Positions 1-11,861 of a stretch of 64,000 nucleotides of DNA are shown in pieces; positions within the stretch are counted from its first letter, which is position 1; each line of letters opens with the position of its first letter. The notes under the pieces are model-generated. The model did not search any database, had not been told where the DNA came from, and was given only the letters and a program-made list of their open reading frames with translations. The DNA comes from Cryptomeria japonica (Eukaryota > Streptophyta > Pinopsida > Cupressales > Cupressaceae): NCBI RefSeq assembly GCF_030272615.1, contig NC_081414.1, forward strand, positions 812,487,069 through 812,551,068. Reading direction: 5' to 3'. Made by a program: the position numbers and the translations under genes.

Positions 1-834
1 AATTTTGCTTATGAATTTTATTTGTAAAAAATATTATCAATAATTTCGTTTACAAAATAATTTAAGAAGATTGCATAAAAATAAGCAGCCATTTGACTAT
101 CCATGGGGCCACTTGCTTCACAAATTGCTCCTTAAAAATTTGAGCAGCTGCTGCTACCCAAAATAAGCTAAGCAGCAGCATAAGAACATGCCCTAAGAAT
201 GTTTTGGAAACCACGAGTTCCACCATTAACCAGTGAGCATGTTGTTTCCACCATCATTCAGCTCAATATTATCATCATGCAACATGGTCATGCGCGAATA
301 ATGCAAAGAAAATGCAAAATTCATTTAGTAGTATTAGATTAGTTAACTGCAGTTAACAAGGACGAGTTGTTTCTCAAAGATTCCACCAATATCATGCATC
401 TAATATTTTATATATAGGCAACCTTTCTATGTTTTATTAAGGCATGAAAATGTGTAATTGAGAGTGCTGTAGCATTCAGGAGATTTGTAATGATTCCAGA
501 TTAATTAATAATTTTGTGCTGTTAGACTTGATCAATATATGTTTCTGTGTATATTTTTTTATTTTATGTGTTTTCATATCTACTCCTCTTCCTTCAATCC
601 CAACGTGGAGTCAAGGATTAGCGGATTAGCTATGTTTTGAAAGGAAGAGAAGAAAGAAACAGTGATCTACGTTGTGGCTCTGGTGTTAGTTATCTTCTGT
701 ATTTTCCGAGGGTGATTGAAGGAATAAGAATAAGAATAACAAATCTTTTGATATTTGAGGTCACTTATAGTTGAGATTATTTTTGGTCTTGTTTTTTTGC
801 AGAATAACTTCACATGCTTGTTTTTAGCTCGATC
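1..834. other. Intergenic DNA, no gene seen
   Basis: No open frame or element end that I recognise. The stretch is AT-rich plant intergenic DNA with a short GCAGC-rich patch near 145-180. The similarity to the other F-box upstream regions in this window begins only at about 835. Confidence 0.5.
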
Positions 835-1223
835 TATACATTAAACATTTATGCTTCTACCGTGTGTAATAAGTGACTGCATATAATATTTTAAAAAACG
901 AGCATTGTTTTGTTCTTCCAACCCTGTTATCCACCACGATTAGTTTATATTGTGTGCACACAGTATCTGAATGCCTGACGGCATTTTTGTCTCTTATAAT
1001 TGCAAATATCGCTTCCTATGTCATGAGCATTTTTCTCCAACTTGTATGTATGGCCGGTAACGACTAATGTAAAACAAGATTACTCCTCGTGGGAATCGCA
1101 ATCTTCTTAATTTCAACGTATAAAAGCCAGGCAGGGCCGCCGATGATAATATGTTAGGAACGTGCATGAAAAAACTGGATGGAATCTCTTTCCCTTAGAG
1201 TCTTTCCACTCGTTCCAATCATC
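835..1223 (+). promoter_or_regulatory. Upstream region of F-box copy A, with TATA box
   Basis: This stretch recurs upstream of F-box copies B, C and D (near 35670, 46670 and 56400), sharing the run GAGCATTGTTTT and the run TTATAATTGCAAATATCGC. A TATAAAAG box lies at 1119-1126, about 98 bases before the ATG at 1224. The same position reads TATAAAAT in copy B and CATAAAAA in copies C and D, so the TATA box is best kept in A. Conservation in four copies supports a former promoter and leader; activity is inference. Confidence 0.6.
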
Positions 1224-2317
1224 ATGCAATTACCGGAACCGTATGAGCCTGACGAAGGCCTTCTTTTAGATATTGTATCTGCATTGAAATCGAAATCAGA
1301 GATGAATGGAGAGTAGATAGAGATGAACAACGAGATTTGGGGTTAGCTACCGGAAGAGCTATTAATGTTGGTTTTGTTTAGTTTGCCCACTTTCATTAGT
1401 AGGAATTTCAGGGTCGTCTGTAAACGATGGCAGGATTTGCTTCTACCCTCACCCATGTTTCGAGAGATATCATCAACGCTTGTGCCTTCCTCCTCTCCTG
1501 CTTTTCTCGTTGGTGCCGCCTATTCACCACGAAGTAAATCACATCGTCTATATCTTCTTGACTCACAACCATTGGGTATGTATCCATTCTCCTTAGAATT
1601 CATGGGGTCTGAACCCCACTGTTTTGACGTCCTGCAAAAGCATCCTTTGTTGCCGTTCAACTTATACGATGGAAGGTTCCACTTCCTACTACATTTGCAA
1701 CCCTCTTCTCTCCCTAAAAGCGTTCCCCAGAATTGGGATGCCAGAATTGTTAAAACATTTGACTTCTATGGATTGGCATTCGATTCTGCCAGAAGGAGCT
1801 GCGTCCGGGTCATAGGATGTAACAAACCCATCAATGGAGAAAAGAACAAAATGGAGATGGAGATCTATGATTCACACACTAATGAATGGACCCTAATCAA
1901 GATGAATCTATCCAATCCAGTTTTTCAATGAAGGGGAGGGATTTACTCCAAAGGGAGTCTTTATTGGATTAATGGACTAATCTATCCAGAAGGGCTTCTT
2001 TTTTTCGGTGACAGTCCTAAGTATTCATTTTATCTTGTAGCACTTAATGTTGAAAAGAGGATTTGGAGTATTATAGATCCACCAAGCCTACCTGAGAATT
2101 CCGCTGATCACCCTTCCTATTGGAGTTTAACTTGGTCTGATGAGAATGTGTTTGTGGCGTATAAAAGAGATCTTCCGTTATGGAAGTTGAATGAAGAGCA
2201 CAACAGCTGGTCAGAATTGCAGTTGTTTCCCAGGAGTTTAGGGGAAGCAAACACGAAGCGTTTAAATTGTTATTCTGACCAGAATTTGGCAACAGACGTG
2301 ACGGTTAACAGTTGTGG
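1224..2317 (+). pseudogene. F-box protein pseudogene, copy A, 5' part
   Basis: Relic of a plant F-box protein, the substrate-binding subunit of SCF ubiquitin ligases. The F-box helix region (LPEELLMLVLFSLPTFISRN, then VVCKRWQDLLLPSP) lies near 1350-1450; the C-terminal half matches copy D (FYGLAFDSA, YDSHTNEWTL, LWKLNEEHNSWSELQLFPRS). The start at 1224 matches the ATG of copy D. Damage: nonsense codons at 1314-1316 and 1344-1346, a frameshift near 1610, a deletion of about 70 bases restoring frame near 1730, and TGA at 1929-1931. About 24 bases present in copy D are missing near 1308. Homology stops at about 2317, where the Copia LTR begins, and resumes at 11758. The family resembles plant kelch-type F-box proteins; exact orthology is unknown. 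Confidence 0.85.
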
Positions 2318-4230
2318 CATCTTATTTAAACATTCGACAAAGATGCAGGCAAATGAACCAACTTAACATAATGATTGATTTAAGTATGTTACAGGTAAAC
2401 TGAATAATCTTTAAATTCTTATACACAATATGAATAACAGAATTAATTATAGTGAATGAAAATTGCATCGACAGGATAATAAATGAATTCAAGATTGTAA
2501 AACATTTGAGTTATAGAATTATGGACAACTTTGTATAAAACCAACATAGAATGAACACAAGTATCAAGCATATCGTTTAATGAGACAAACCATTCGTCAA
2601 AGTAATCATTTTATTAATTCAAAGAGTATCAACTCTGTACACTGAAATTAGAAGTGTCAAACTTCAAGGAGCATCAACCCCTATGTCTCTGTCAGAAAAA
2701 CCACTCAAGTTACAATCACTTGTAACCTTATAATTGCAATACATTCTGCAATCACAAAATTAACAATGAATGGAACGAGTTTAAGATAATATTGTGCAAT
2801 AAATCCAACTACAAAAGATTGTCAATAAATCTTTTCAAATCTGTATATAACAACCAGAGAATCTTCTTTCATAATACTCTTTTTTTTGTATCAGAGTAGA
2901 ACAGAACCCTTTTCCAATAATATTTCAGTCAAAGCACCTTTTTAATATCTATGTTTTTCCACCAGATTTCATAGCAAAATTTTTTCAAAAGATCTCATTA
3001 ATATTAACAATCAAATCCGTGTCTAAAAATAAGTCTTCAAATGTAACCCTCTTGTAAGGTTCCTTTAACCCTAGATTAGGGTTTTCATAAAACTTTCCAA
3101 ATTCTTAACCCCAGATTAGGCTTTTCAATAACTTCCCAATATGTTGTAGAAACAAAGAAAAACAAAATACATTTGTCACCAAACGAGAACATTTTCTGCA
3201 CTAGAAACCAAGTAAAAACTTTTCCTTTACAAAACTGAAACAAAAATCACCTCGTGAAAAAAAGAGGTGATATCTTTTTCGAGTCAACAACACATTAAAA
3301 TTCTTTTCGAATTTCAGATGTTCAAATAACTGAATCATGCATTTTTCCCTTTTTATATTTCTAACCTTTAGAATCTGAAAGAGTATCACCCAAATTTTAC
3401 CGTTTTGATTAATTCATGGCTGCACAATTCACTGAGAAAGTGAAACGATATTACCTGAACTTGCTGACTGAAATCCCTTAAAACCTGTAGAAAATCCAAA
3501 TAAATCCACACACAAAGACCACAATTTTAAATCTTTTTGCTAGATGAACAACATTTCAGAAACTCACAGCAGAAAAACGGCCAAACTTCTCACTGTAACT
3601 ACTTCAAACTTTGTCATGGCGACATGCAACGGTTTTCAGAAGATAATGTAATAATAACGATGATGATAATGTTTTGTTTATGCCCTATTTCTTCATTGTG
3701 TCGAGCCCCAAATGATAATGTAATGATTTTGAAGTCGGTTACAAAAGTAGACACATAATAAAACCCATGTGCCAAGTCATCATTACTATCCAGTCGGGCT
3801 GAAGCCTCGAATTGACTGCAAATGAAACCATATCATTATAATGAGAAAGATGACAAGTCGACACAATGTGTTGTCGAGCTTAAGTGTTTCGAATACTTAA
3901 AAAAAATATAACCATTAGCCACTGATTGGTATTTACAAACAGCGACAGCACATTATAGATGTGCTATATAAAAGATAAGCAATATCCCAATGCTGATATC
4001 ACTAGTAAAGTGCTTTAAATAAAAATTTAGAATTTCTATAAAATTAAAGAATGCCACTAGCACTATGTGCTATATGTAGTGTGACCAATACCAAGTGCTA
4101 AGTGCATAAAACATGTCAACCTTGCACTATAGAATATTACCATGCCATGGACTTACGAGTGCTTATGGAATCAACTAGATGCCAATCAATAAGTCCCTTT
4201 TTGTCTTCAAGGACAACTTAAGGGGTAAAA
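2318..4230 (-). repeat. 3' LTR of the Copia element, outer end deleted
   Basis: Matches 9560-11757 nearly throughout, for example the shared run AACCAACTTAACATAATGAT. It lacks the first 90 or so bases (plus orientation) of the partner LTR, about 60 bases near 2592 and about 170 bases near 3660. Its inner end reads AGGGGTAAAA where the other LTR has AGGGGCAACA, so the TG start of the LTR is mutated here. Confidence 0.88.
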
Positions 4231-4250
4231 AGCTCCCCCTTTGTTCTTGA
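4231..4250 (-). other. Polypurine tract of the Copia element
   Basis: On the minus strand the sequence just before the 3' LTR reads ACAAAGGGGGAGCT, a purine-rich tract where plus-strand DNA synthesis starts in LTR elements. A second G-rich stretch at 4560-4572 lies just after the end of the RNase H frame. Between them, 4251-4647 shows no coding. Confidence 0.6.
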
Positions 4251-4647
4251 TGGGAAAAAGCATGCCATCATTGACCTATATGCCAAAATCACCACTAAAA
4301 CATGTTGGAATACTAGAAATGAGCAACCCAAATGCCTGTAAATAAACAATGTGAACCTGTGGAATGAATAATGTCAGAATCACTGAACTGTAACCCAACA
4401 AACTATCAAACAATACCAATACCAATATCGCTGTAACAACCATGCCACTGTAACATCACCACTGTATATGCCAACTGTCACTGAACACACTGTAATGCTA
4501 GAAGAATCTGAGAATGCCAAAAAGTGTCAAAAAATACCAGAAAATTTTCAATGATGTCTTCTCCCCCTTTTTGTCTCAAGGACAAATGGCAAAGCAACAG
4601 AGTGCTGCTTGTGGAGAGCTAAGCCCCCCCTCACTAAATGCAAGGTT

Positions 4648-6230
4648 TTAAGCAAGAGTAGATTGAGACATGACTCCCAACTTGTCCCTGGAACGATCAA
4701 ACACTTCTTTAGATAGAGCATTTGTGAAAATGTCAGCCACTTGTGTCTGGGAAGGCACATACAAAACTTAAAACTCATTAGCTAACACTTGCTCGCACAA
4801 AAAATAGAATTTTATTGCTACATGTCTAGTGTGAGAGTGCATAACAAGATTCTTAGAAAGATTTATGGCACTACTGTTATCACAAAAAATAGAATCTAGG
4901 CTTGTCAAATGTAATAACCATATCAACAAGTTGATAAGACATCTAGATTAACTGGGTACAACAAGTTGTTGTTGCAATATATTGAGATTTTGTAGTATAT
5001 AGAGTGACAGATTCTTGGTTTTTACTGTGCCAGGGAACAAGACAATCTCCTAGGAAGAAGGTAGCACCACTAGTGTTTTTTCTATCATCTACACAGCCAT
5101 CCTAATCAACATCAGTGAAACCAATAAGAGTGAAATCATAGTCTAAAGTACCCTGAATGTACTTGAAAATTCCTTTCATTCAAATGAGATTGTTTATGTG
5201 CAGATTGAAAATGTGAAACCAAACATACTACATACATCAAATCCAGTCTAGATGCAGTCAAGTATAGCAAACTTCCTATCATTGATGTATACTGTGATTG
5301 ATTTACCTCAGGGGAGTTATCAGATTTAATCAATGTGCACCCTGTCTCCATTGGAGTGCTAATCGGTTTGCAATCTGTCATGTTGAATTTTTTTAACATT
5401 TATTTTGCCTATTTAGTTTGTGACAGAAAAATGCCTTGTTCAAGCTGCATTACTTGAAGGCCAAGGAAAAAGGTTAATTCACCCAACATGGACATTTCAA
5501 ATTCAGATTCCATGATTTTAGAAAACGGTTTAGACAAGGAATCATTGTTGCAGCCAAAAATAATGTCATCCACATATACTTCAACAACTAGAATGTAATT
5601 ACCTTCAAGTTTGACATACAAGTTGATGTCCACTCCACCTCTAATGAATCCATTTGCTGTAAGGTGGGCATCCAATCTAGAGTACCAAGCTCTTGGAGCT
5701 TGTTTAAGGCCACAAAGTGCCCTTTTCAACTTGTAAACATGATCTGATTTATCTCCAAAACCAAAGCCTTCTAGTTGTTCCATATATACTTCTTCATCAA
5801 GATATCCATTGAGAAAAAGAATTTTGACATCCATTTGGTAAACTAAAAATTTTGTAGCAAGAATAAGCTAGAAAGATTCTAATTGACTCTAATCTAGCTA
5901 CAGGTGCATATGTTTCACCAAAGTCTACACTTTCTTGCTATGCATAGCCTTTGCAAACAAAACGTGCCTTATTCCTAACAACATTTCCAAATTCATCAAG
6001 CTCGTTCCTAAACACCCATTTGCCGCCTATCACATTTTTATCATCTGATCTTGGTACTAATTCCCAAGTCTGATTTTTTTTCTATTTGATTGATTTCTTC
6101 TTTCCTGGAATGTAACCAACATTCATCATTTAAAGAATTAGAAACAGTTTTAGGTTCAAAATCTGTTACCAAACAATAATGCTCAACCACTTTAGCTTGT
6201 TTATCATCTTTTACTCTTCTTCTAGTCAAG
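4648..6230 (-). pseudogene. Copia reverse transcriptase and RNase H, broken
   Basis: Minus-strand C-terminal half of the Copia polyprotein. The conserved entry (KWVFRNELDEFGNVVRNKAR, then ARFVCKGYA) is seen near 6030-5930, the RT core with CGLKQAPRAWYSRL near 5700, the catalytic YVDDIIFG near 5580, and FFLGLQV near 5465. RNase H follows: GSLLYLTASRLDLMYV near 5270, then NSSAINLSKN and HTRHVAIKFYF near 4880-4800, closing at TAA 4648-4650. The RT segment 5834-5409 is open, but stops and frameshifts occur on both sides (for example in YA*QES near 5940). The enzyme would copy the element RNA into cDNA in virus-like particles; here it is inactive. Confidence 0.9.
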
Positions 6231-6310
6231 ATTCCTGCATCTCTGTCACCAATAATCGGACTTTGGGGATGCCTTTTGGAAATGATCCTGGAGGGTGTAT
6301 ATAGATGATT

Positions 6311-7726
6311 TTATTCTTTAGGACTTGGTTCATTCTCCTCATTTATTTTAGGACTTGGTTCACTCTCCTCATTTGTTGCTTCTGCTTTTGTAGATTTAGG
6401 AGCTTTGTCAAGTCTTACTGAAGTATCCTCCTCAACATCCTGCAAATTATCACCTAGAAGCAATTGCTCATCAAATCTCACATTAACTATTTCAAAAAAA
6501 TTATTCAACCTAGTATTGAAACATCTATAAGCTTTTTTATGAGTGGAGTATCCAAGAAAGATACCCTCATTAGTTTTAGTATCAAAACTTCCTAGATTTT
6601 CTTCATCTCTCTTAATATAGCATTTGTAGCCAAAAATCTTGAAATATTTAATAGAGGCAGCCTTAACATACCAAAGTTCATAAGGTATAAAGGTGATTTT
6701 TCCCCTGATTTGCACACGATTCAGAATGTAAACAACTTCTTTCCAATACCTGTCAGCCAAATTTGTCTCATTGAGCATTGTGCGAGCTCTCTCTTTGATA
6801 GTTCTATTCTTTCTTTCGACCACCCCATTTTGTTGAGGTGTCTGAGTAGTAGCATATTATCTCTTAATTTCATGTTTTTCACAATAGTCAATAAATTCTT
6901 GTGACATAAACTCACCACCCTTGTCAAATCTTAAACACTTAAGCTTGAAATCAGTTTATCTTTCTACCATCTTTCTAAAAATGTTAAATCTATCAAAAGC
7001 TTCTGATTTATGCTTAAGAAATGTAACCCAAACCATCCTTGTATAATCATCTACAAACAACATGAAATACCTTTCACCATTGATCGATTGTGTCCTTGTT
7101 GGACCACATAGATCTGTGTGAACAAGTTGTAATGGTTTAGTGGAAGAGTGTTCTTTAGATTTAAAGGATACTTTTGTCTATTTACCTTTCAGACACTCCT
7201 TACACACAGAGTTTGATGGTTTATTCGAGATAGGTAAACCTCTGACATTTTGGTTCTTACTGATTCAAACCAGATTATCAAAGTTTGCATGTCCCAAGCG
7301 CTTGTGCCATAACCAATTTTCCTCTACTTGACTCATAAGACACATTACTTCATTGTTTTCATAGTCAGTGGAGTCAAGCAAGTTGTAAACATTTCTAATT
7401 GTTCTCAACCCAACTGCAACAACTTTACCTGATTTATTTTTGATGGCACAACCTCGAGAACCAAATGATACATTATAACCACTATCACAAATTTGACTAA
7501 CGCTTAACAAGTCATGTTTTAATCCTTCAACAAAATAAACATCATGGATCAGAGTGTCATCATTCAATAGTAACGTACCTTTACCTCTTACATAAGCTTC
7601 TGAATTGTCACCAAATCTTACAAAACCTCCATCAAAGTCTTCTAGATGAATAAACTTACTTTTGTCTCCTATCATATGGTGTGAACATCCATTGTCCAAC
7701 AGCCATGATGATTTCTTATTTGACAA
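6311..7726 (-). pseudogene. Copia protease and integrase, broken
   Basis: Minus strand. The aspartic protease starts near 7720 with WLLDNGCSHHM, where the family has the catalytic triplet DSG: Ser is Asn here. It continues with YFVEGLKHDLLSVSQICDSG, and the GAG-pre-integrase motif WLWHKRLGHANFDNL lies near 7300. Integrase follows: FDKGGEF near 6920, TPQQNGVVERKNRTI near 6830, and ERARTMLNETNLADRYWKE near 6790, with the C-terminal KIFGYKCYI and GIFLGYS region at 6640-6540. Stops interrupt 7260-6830. The repeat SEPSPKINEENEPSPKE ends the open segment near 6315. Confidence 0.88.
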
Positions 7727-7803
7727 AAATGGAGTCTAAACTAACATTGACTTCTTTGTGATAGGTACAAAGTTAGTTCTCCACACGTTATCAACATTTT
7801 TTT

Positions 7804-9398
7804 TTATTTGCGCTTAGTAGAGGTATGTCCAAAAGTGTTACATTTGACACACTTCACAATGTTTGGAATTTCATAGGGTTGTTTGTGTCCAAACATAGGA
7901 GTTCCGTGTAGAAAAAATCTGCAAGTGTTAACCTTATGGCCAAACTTATTGCAATAAAAGTAATAGCCATGAAAGAACCCAAATTTAAGCGGTGTCATCC
8001 TGTGGTAAGCCTGAAATTGTTTTCCGTTTGCAGGCTTAGTGGTTTATTTTGATGATTCAGCCTTTTCAAAACCTACACCAGTCAAGTTCTTGTGTTGTTT
8101 TTGCTTGGTTAGAATATCATTTAAATGCATTTTACTTTCATGTTGTTCAATTTTTTTTTGTAGATTCATTGTTTATTTTTCTAAGGTTTCAATTTTCTTT
8201 TCTCTATCATCAAGAACAAATTTTAGATTTCCAAGTGCTAAATTTGAATCATTTAACTCAACTTGTAAAATCTGATTTGAACTTTCATGGGAAGCTACTA
8301 GATTTTTACGTCTTTTTATTTATTTAAGTGCACAAAGTAACTCTCCCTCAAGATCAATTTCATTTTGATCTAAATCAAATTGTTTTTCAGGTTTGCTAGT
8401 CATAGTTTTGAAGAAGATTCTATTTCTACCATGAATAGAGGTTCATCACCTTCACAAGGTGAGTCATCTAATTCATCTTCAAAGTCTTCTTTTGTGAAGA
8501 GTCTCTTATTATTCTTAAATGTGTTGAATTTCTTTTTAGGGTTCCATATTTTCTTTTTGAAATTTTTTTCTGGTTTTGCATCTTCACTGTTTTGATCATT
8601 TAGAGGACATTGTGTAGCAAATTGTCCAACTTTTCCACAATTAAAGCACTTCAAGGGTAATTTGCCCTTATATTTCTTTTTCAATTGTCTAACAAGCAAT
8701 GCTTCAATATCATTTGAGAGTTTAGATTCACTATTAGGTTATTTCTTTTCTACTTTGAAAGCAGTCTCTTTAGAAGTGGAAGGATTGTTGCCAATCCTCA
8801 TTTCATAGGCTGCAAGTATGCTTTGTAGGTTATCAAAAGACATAGTAGAAAAAATCTTCTTTTCTTCTAAGGTTGAAACCTTAGTTTCAAATTTCGGTAA
8901 CAACTTAGTTCGAATGACCTTTCTTACAACATCTTTATCATCAATAGTTTCACCAAGACCTCTTGTAGAATTAACAACTTCATAAATTCTAAGAAAATAA
9001 CTTGCAATAGTCTCATCTTCTTTCATTCTCAAAGACTCAAACTGATTCTTGAGTGTGAGAATTTTAGATTCTTTGACTTTTACATTTCCTTGATAAATAG
9101 TTTCAAGTTTGCTCCATATCTCATGCACAGATGAACAATGCATAACCTTAAAAAAGACATCCTTTCAAAGACAACGCAAGATAGCATGCTTAGCTCTGGC
9201 ATTTAATTCATATTGTGTCTTTGCATGAGGAACTGTGGGAATAGTAGTAGGAACAACATAATTTATGGTCACAATGTTCCACACATTGAGATCAATAGAA
9301 ACCAAGTAAGTTTCCATCCTAATCTTCCAAAACACATAATTTGTGCCATCAAAGAAAGGAGCTCTACAAAGTTAAGCACCTTCTTGTGATTGAGCCAT
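7804..9398 (-). pseudogene. Copia gag with zinc knuckles, broken
   Basis: Minus strand. An ATG at 9398-9396 opens with MAQSQEGA and, after one stop, the motif APFFDGTNYVFWKIRMETYL typical of Copia gag. The UBN2-type capsid part is open at 9143-8739 (VHEIWSKLE, LKNQFESLRMKEDETIASY). The first zinc knuckle near 8650-8610 reads CFNCGKVGQFATQC, with Gln where the CCHC motif needs His. Two further knuckle-like stretches lie at 7960-7810 (YCNKFGHKVNTCR and CVKCNTFGHTSTKR), the last missing its final Cys. Gag packages the element RNA. Stops and frameshifts separate the blocks. Confidence 0.85.
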
Positions 9399-9458
9399 AT
9401 GAGCTTCCAAAGACCAGAATCAATCCCTAGGATGGACCTAAAAGAAGGGAGCCTACAC

Positions 9459-9468
9459 TTTGATACCA
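9459..9468 (-). other. Primer binding site of the Copia element (initiator Met tRNA)
   Basis: Minus strand reads TGGTATCA starting two bases inside the 5' LTR, which ends in CCAACA. TGGTATCA is the usual Copia match to the 3' end of initiator methionine tRNA; the following bases AAGTG differ from the usual GAGC. It fixes the LTR border at 9471. Confidence 0.8.
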
Positions 9469-9470
9469 CT

Positions 9471-11757
9471 TGTTGGAAGGGGATTGACTCTGAGAGAGGG
9501 GGTAAATCAAAGTCAATAGAAATTTTGACTCAACTTGCACAAAAAAAACTTTAACACACTTCACACCTTATTTGAACAGTCAACAAAGATGCAAGCCAAT
9601 GAACCAACTTAACATAATGATTGATTTAAGCATGTGCAGTTGACTATTCAATACAAGTAAACTGAATAATCTTTAAATGCTTATAATACAAAATATGAAT
9701 TGCAGAATTAATGATAGTGAATGAAAATTGCATTGACCAAATAACAAATGAATTTCAGATTGTAAAACATTTGAGTTACAACATTATGGGCAACTTTGCA
9801 TGAAACCAAAATAGAATGAACACAAGTATCAAAGCATATCATGTAATGAGACAAATAAAAGCAATACACATGACACAAGAATTTCATGAGTGGAAAACCC
9901 TCTTGGGGTAGGAAAAACACTCGTCAAAGTAATCATTTTATTAACTCAAAGAGCACAACTTTGTACGCTGAATTTAGAAATGTCAAACTTCAAGGAGCAC
10001 CAACCCCTATGTCTCATACAATGCCAGAAAAACCACTCAACTTAAAATCACTGGCAAACTTATAATTGCAATACATTTTGCAATCACAAAATTAACAATG
10101 AATAGAACGAGTTTAAGATAGTATTTTGCAATAAATCCAACTACAAAATATTGTCAATAAATCTTTTCAAATCTCTATATAACAACCAGAGAATTTTCTT
10201 TCACAATACTCTGCTTTTTGTATCAGAGTAGAATAAAACCCTTTTGCAATAATATTTTAGTCAAAGCACCTTTTTAATATCTATGTTTTTCCACCAGATT
10301 TCGTAACAAAATTTTCTCAAAAGGTCTCATTAATATTAACAATCAAGTCCATGTCCAAAAATAAGTCTTCAAATGTAACCTTCATGTAAGGTTCTTTTAA
10401 CCCTAAATTAGGGTTTTCAAAAAATTTCCCAAATTCTTAACCCCAAATTAGGGTTTTCAATAACTTCCCAATATGTTGCAGAAACAAAGAAAAAAAAAAG
10501 ATATTTCTCACCAAAGGAGAACATTTTCTACACTAGAAAACAAGTGAAAACTTTTCCTTTACGAAACTGAAACAAAAAAAAGTGTTATCTTTTTCAAATC
10601 AACAACGCATTAAAATTCTTTTTGAATTTCAGAAGTTCAAATAACTGAATCATGCCTTTTCAGAAATTCAAATAACCGAATCATGCCTTTGTCCATTTTT
10701 ATATTTCTAACCTTTAGAATCCGAAAGAGTATCACCAAAATTTTACCTTTTGATTAATTCATGGCTGCACAATTCACTGACAAAGTGAAACGATATTACC
10801 TGTAAAATGGAAGTGAACTTGGTGACTGAAATCCCTTAAAACCTGTAGAAAATCCCAATCAATCCGCACACAAAGACCACCATTTTAAATCTTTTTGCCA
10901 GACAAACATGTCAGAAACTCACAGCAGAAAACCGACCAAACTTCTCACTATAACTACTTCCAACTTTGTCATGGCGGCGGGCAAGTGTTTTCAAAAGATA
11001 ATGAAATAATAACAGGCCTGGAATTTGACAGCCACTCTTCCTTGTCATATGAATTTATTATGACGGTTTAGTAATTCTAATGCTTTTATAATGCTTTTAA
11101 AAATATTAAGTGTCAATTTTTTTTTAATTTGTGTATAATTTAATATAAATTTTTTAAGCTTCACAAAAGTGAAGCTCTAATAAAATTCAATTGCGATAAA
11201 AAGAAATAATTCCCTATTTCTTCATTGTGTCGAGCCCCAAATGATAATGTAATTTTTTTGAAGTCCGTTACAAAAGTAGACATAATAAAACCCGTTTGCC
11301 AAGTGATCATTACTACCCAGTCAACTTGAAGCCTGGAATTGACTGCAAATGAAACCATATCATTATAATGAGCAAGATGCCAAGTCGACACAATCTCCTG
11401 TCGAGCTCAAGTGTTTCGAACACTTTAAAAAAATATAAACATTAGCCACTGGTAGGTATTTACAAAAACCGACAGCACATTATACATGTGCTATATAAAA
11501 GATAAACAATATCCTAATGCTGATAGCACTATTAAAGTGCTTTAAATAAAAATTTAGAATTGGTATAAAATTAAAGAATGCGATTAACACTATGTGCTAT
11601 ATGAAGTGTGACCAATACCAAGTGCTAAGTGCATAAAACATGTCAACCTTCACTAGATGGAATCAACAATGCCACGCACTTACAAGTGCTTATGGAATCA
11701 ACTAGATGCCAATCAATAAGTCCCATTTTGTCATCAAGGACAACTTAAGGGGCAACA
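9471..11757 (-). repeat. 5' LTR of the Copia element
   Basis: 2287 bases. On the minus strand it starts TGTTGCCCC and ends TTCCAACA, so the ends carry the inverted repeat TGTTG and CAACA. Relative to the left LTR it has about 170 extra bases at 11018-11205, including the perfect hairpin AGCTTCAC-AAAA-GTGAAGCT at 11157-11176. Immediately outside, F-box homology resumes. Confidence 0.88.
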
Positions 11758-11861
11758 GAATAGTCCTGTGCATTCATGGTAAGTTGCTCGAATTCTTTGA
11801 TGATATTGGACGTTCATGGAACGTTTATGGGTACGAAAACAACAATGTTTGGTGGCCTTGA
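11758..11861 (+). pseudogene. F-box pseudogene copy A, 3' end
   Basis: Continuation of the F-box gene past the Copia insertion. The frame reads VLCIHGKLLEFFDDIGRSW and ends YENNNVWWP before TGA at 11859-11861, matching the C-terminus of copy D (VLCIQDKLLDFFDHIGQSW, YEINNVWWP). Similarity continues into the 3' flank to about 12000. Compared with copy D about 55 bases are missing at the junction, which would otherwise encode the segment around WILVYMRGCKMIVFDAKGG. Confidence 0.88.

Larger units (their letters stand above)
2318..11757 (-). mobile_element. Ty1/Copia LTR retrotransposon inserted in F-box copy A
   Basis: Reading on the minus strand the order is 5' LTR (9471-11757), primer binding site, gag, zinc knuckles, protease, integrase, reverse transcriptase, RNase H, polypurine tract, 3' LTR (2318-4230). 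Integrase before reverse transcriptase is the Copia order. The LTRs align end to end with roughly a tenth of bases differing by eye, plus indels, so the insertion is old. The outer end of the 3' LTR lacks about 90 bases, and about 55 bases of the neighbouring F-box gene are gone with it, so no target-site duplication can be checked; the five bases after the intact end are GAATA. Coding parts are full of stops and frameshifts, so it is not autonomous now. Confidence 0.92.

Noticed and set aside
8039-8595. Plus-strand open frames of 71-92 codons
   Set aside because: They are antisense to the Copia gag region, which is recognisable on the minus strand.
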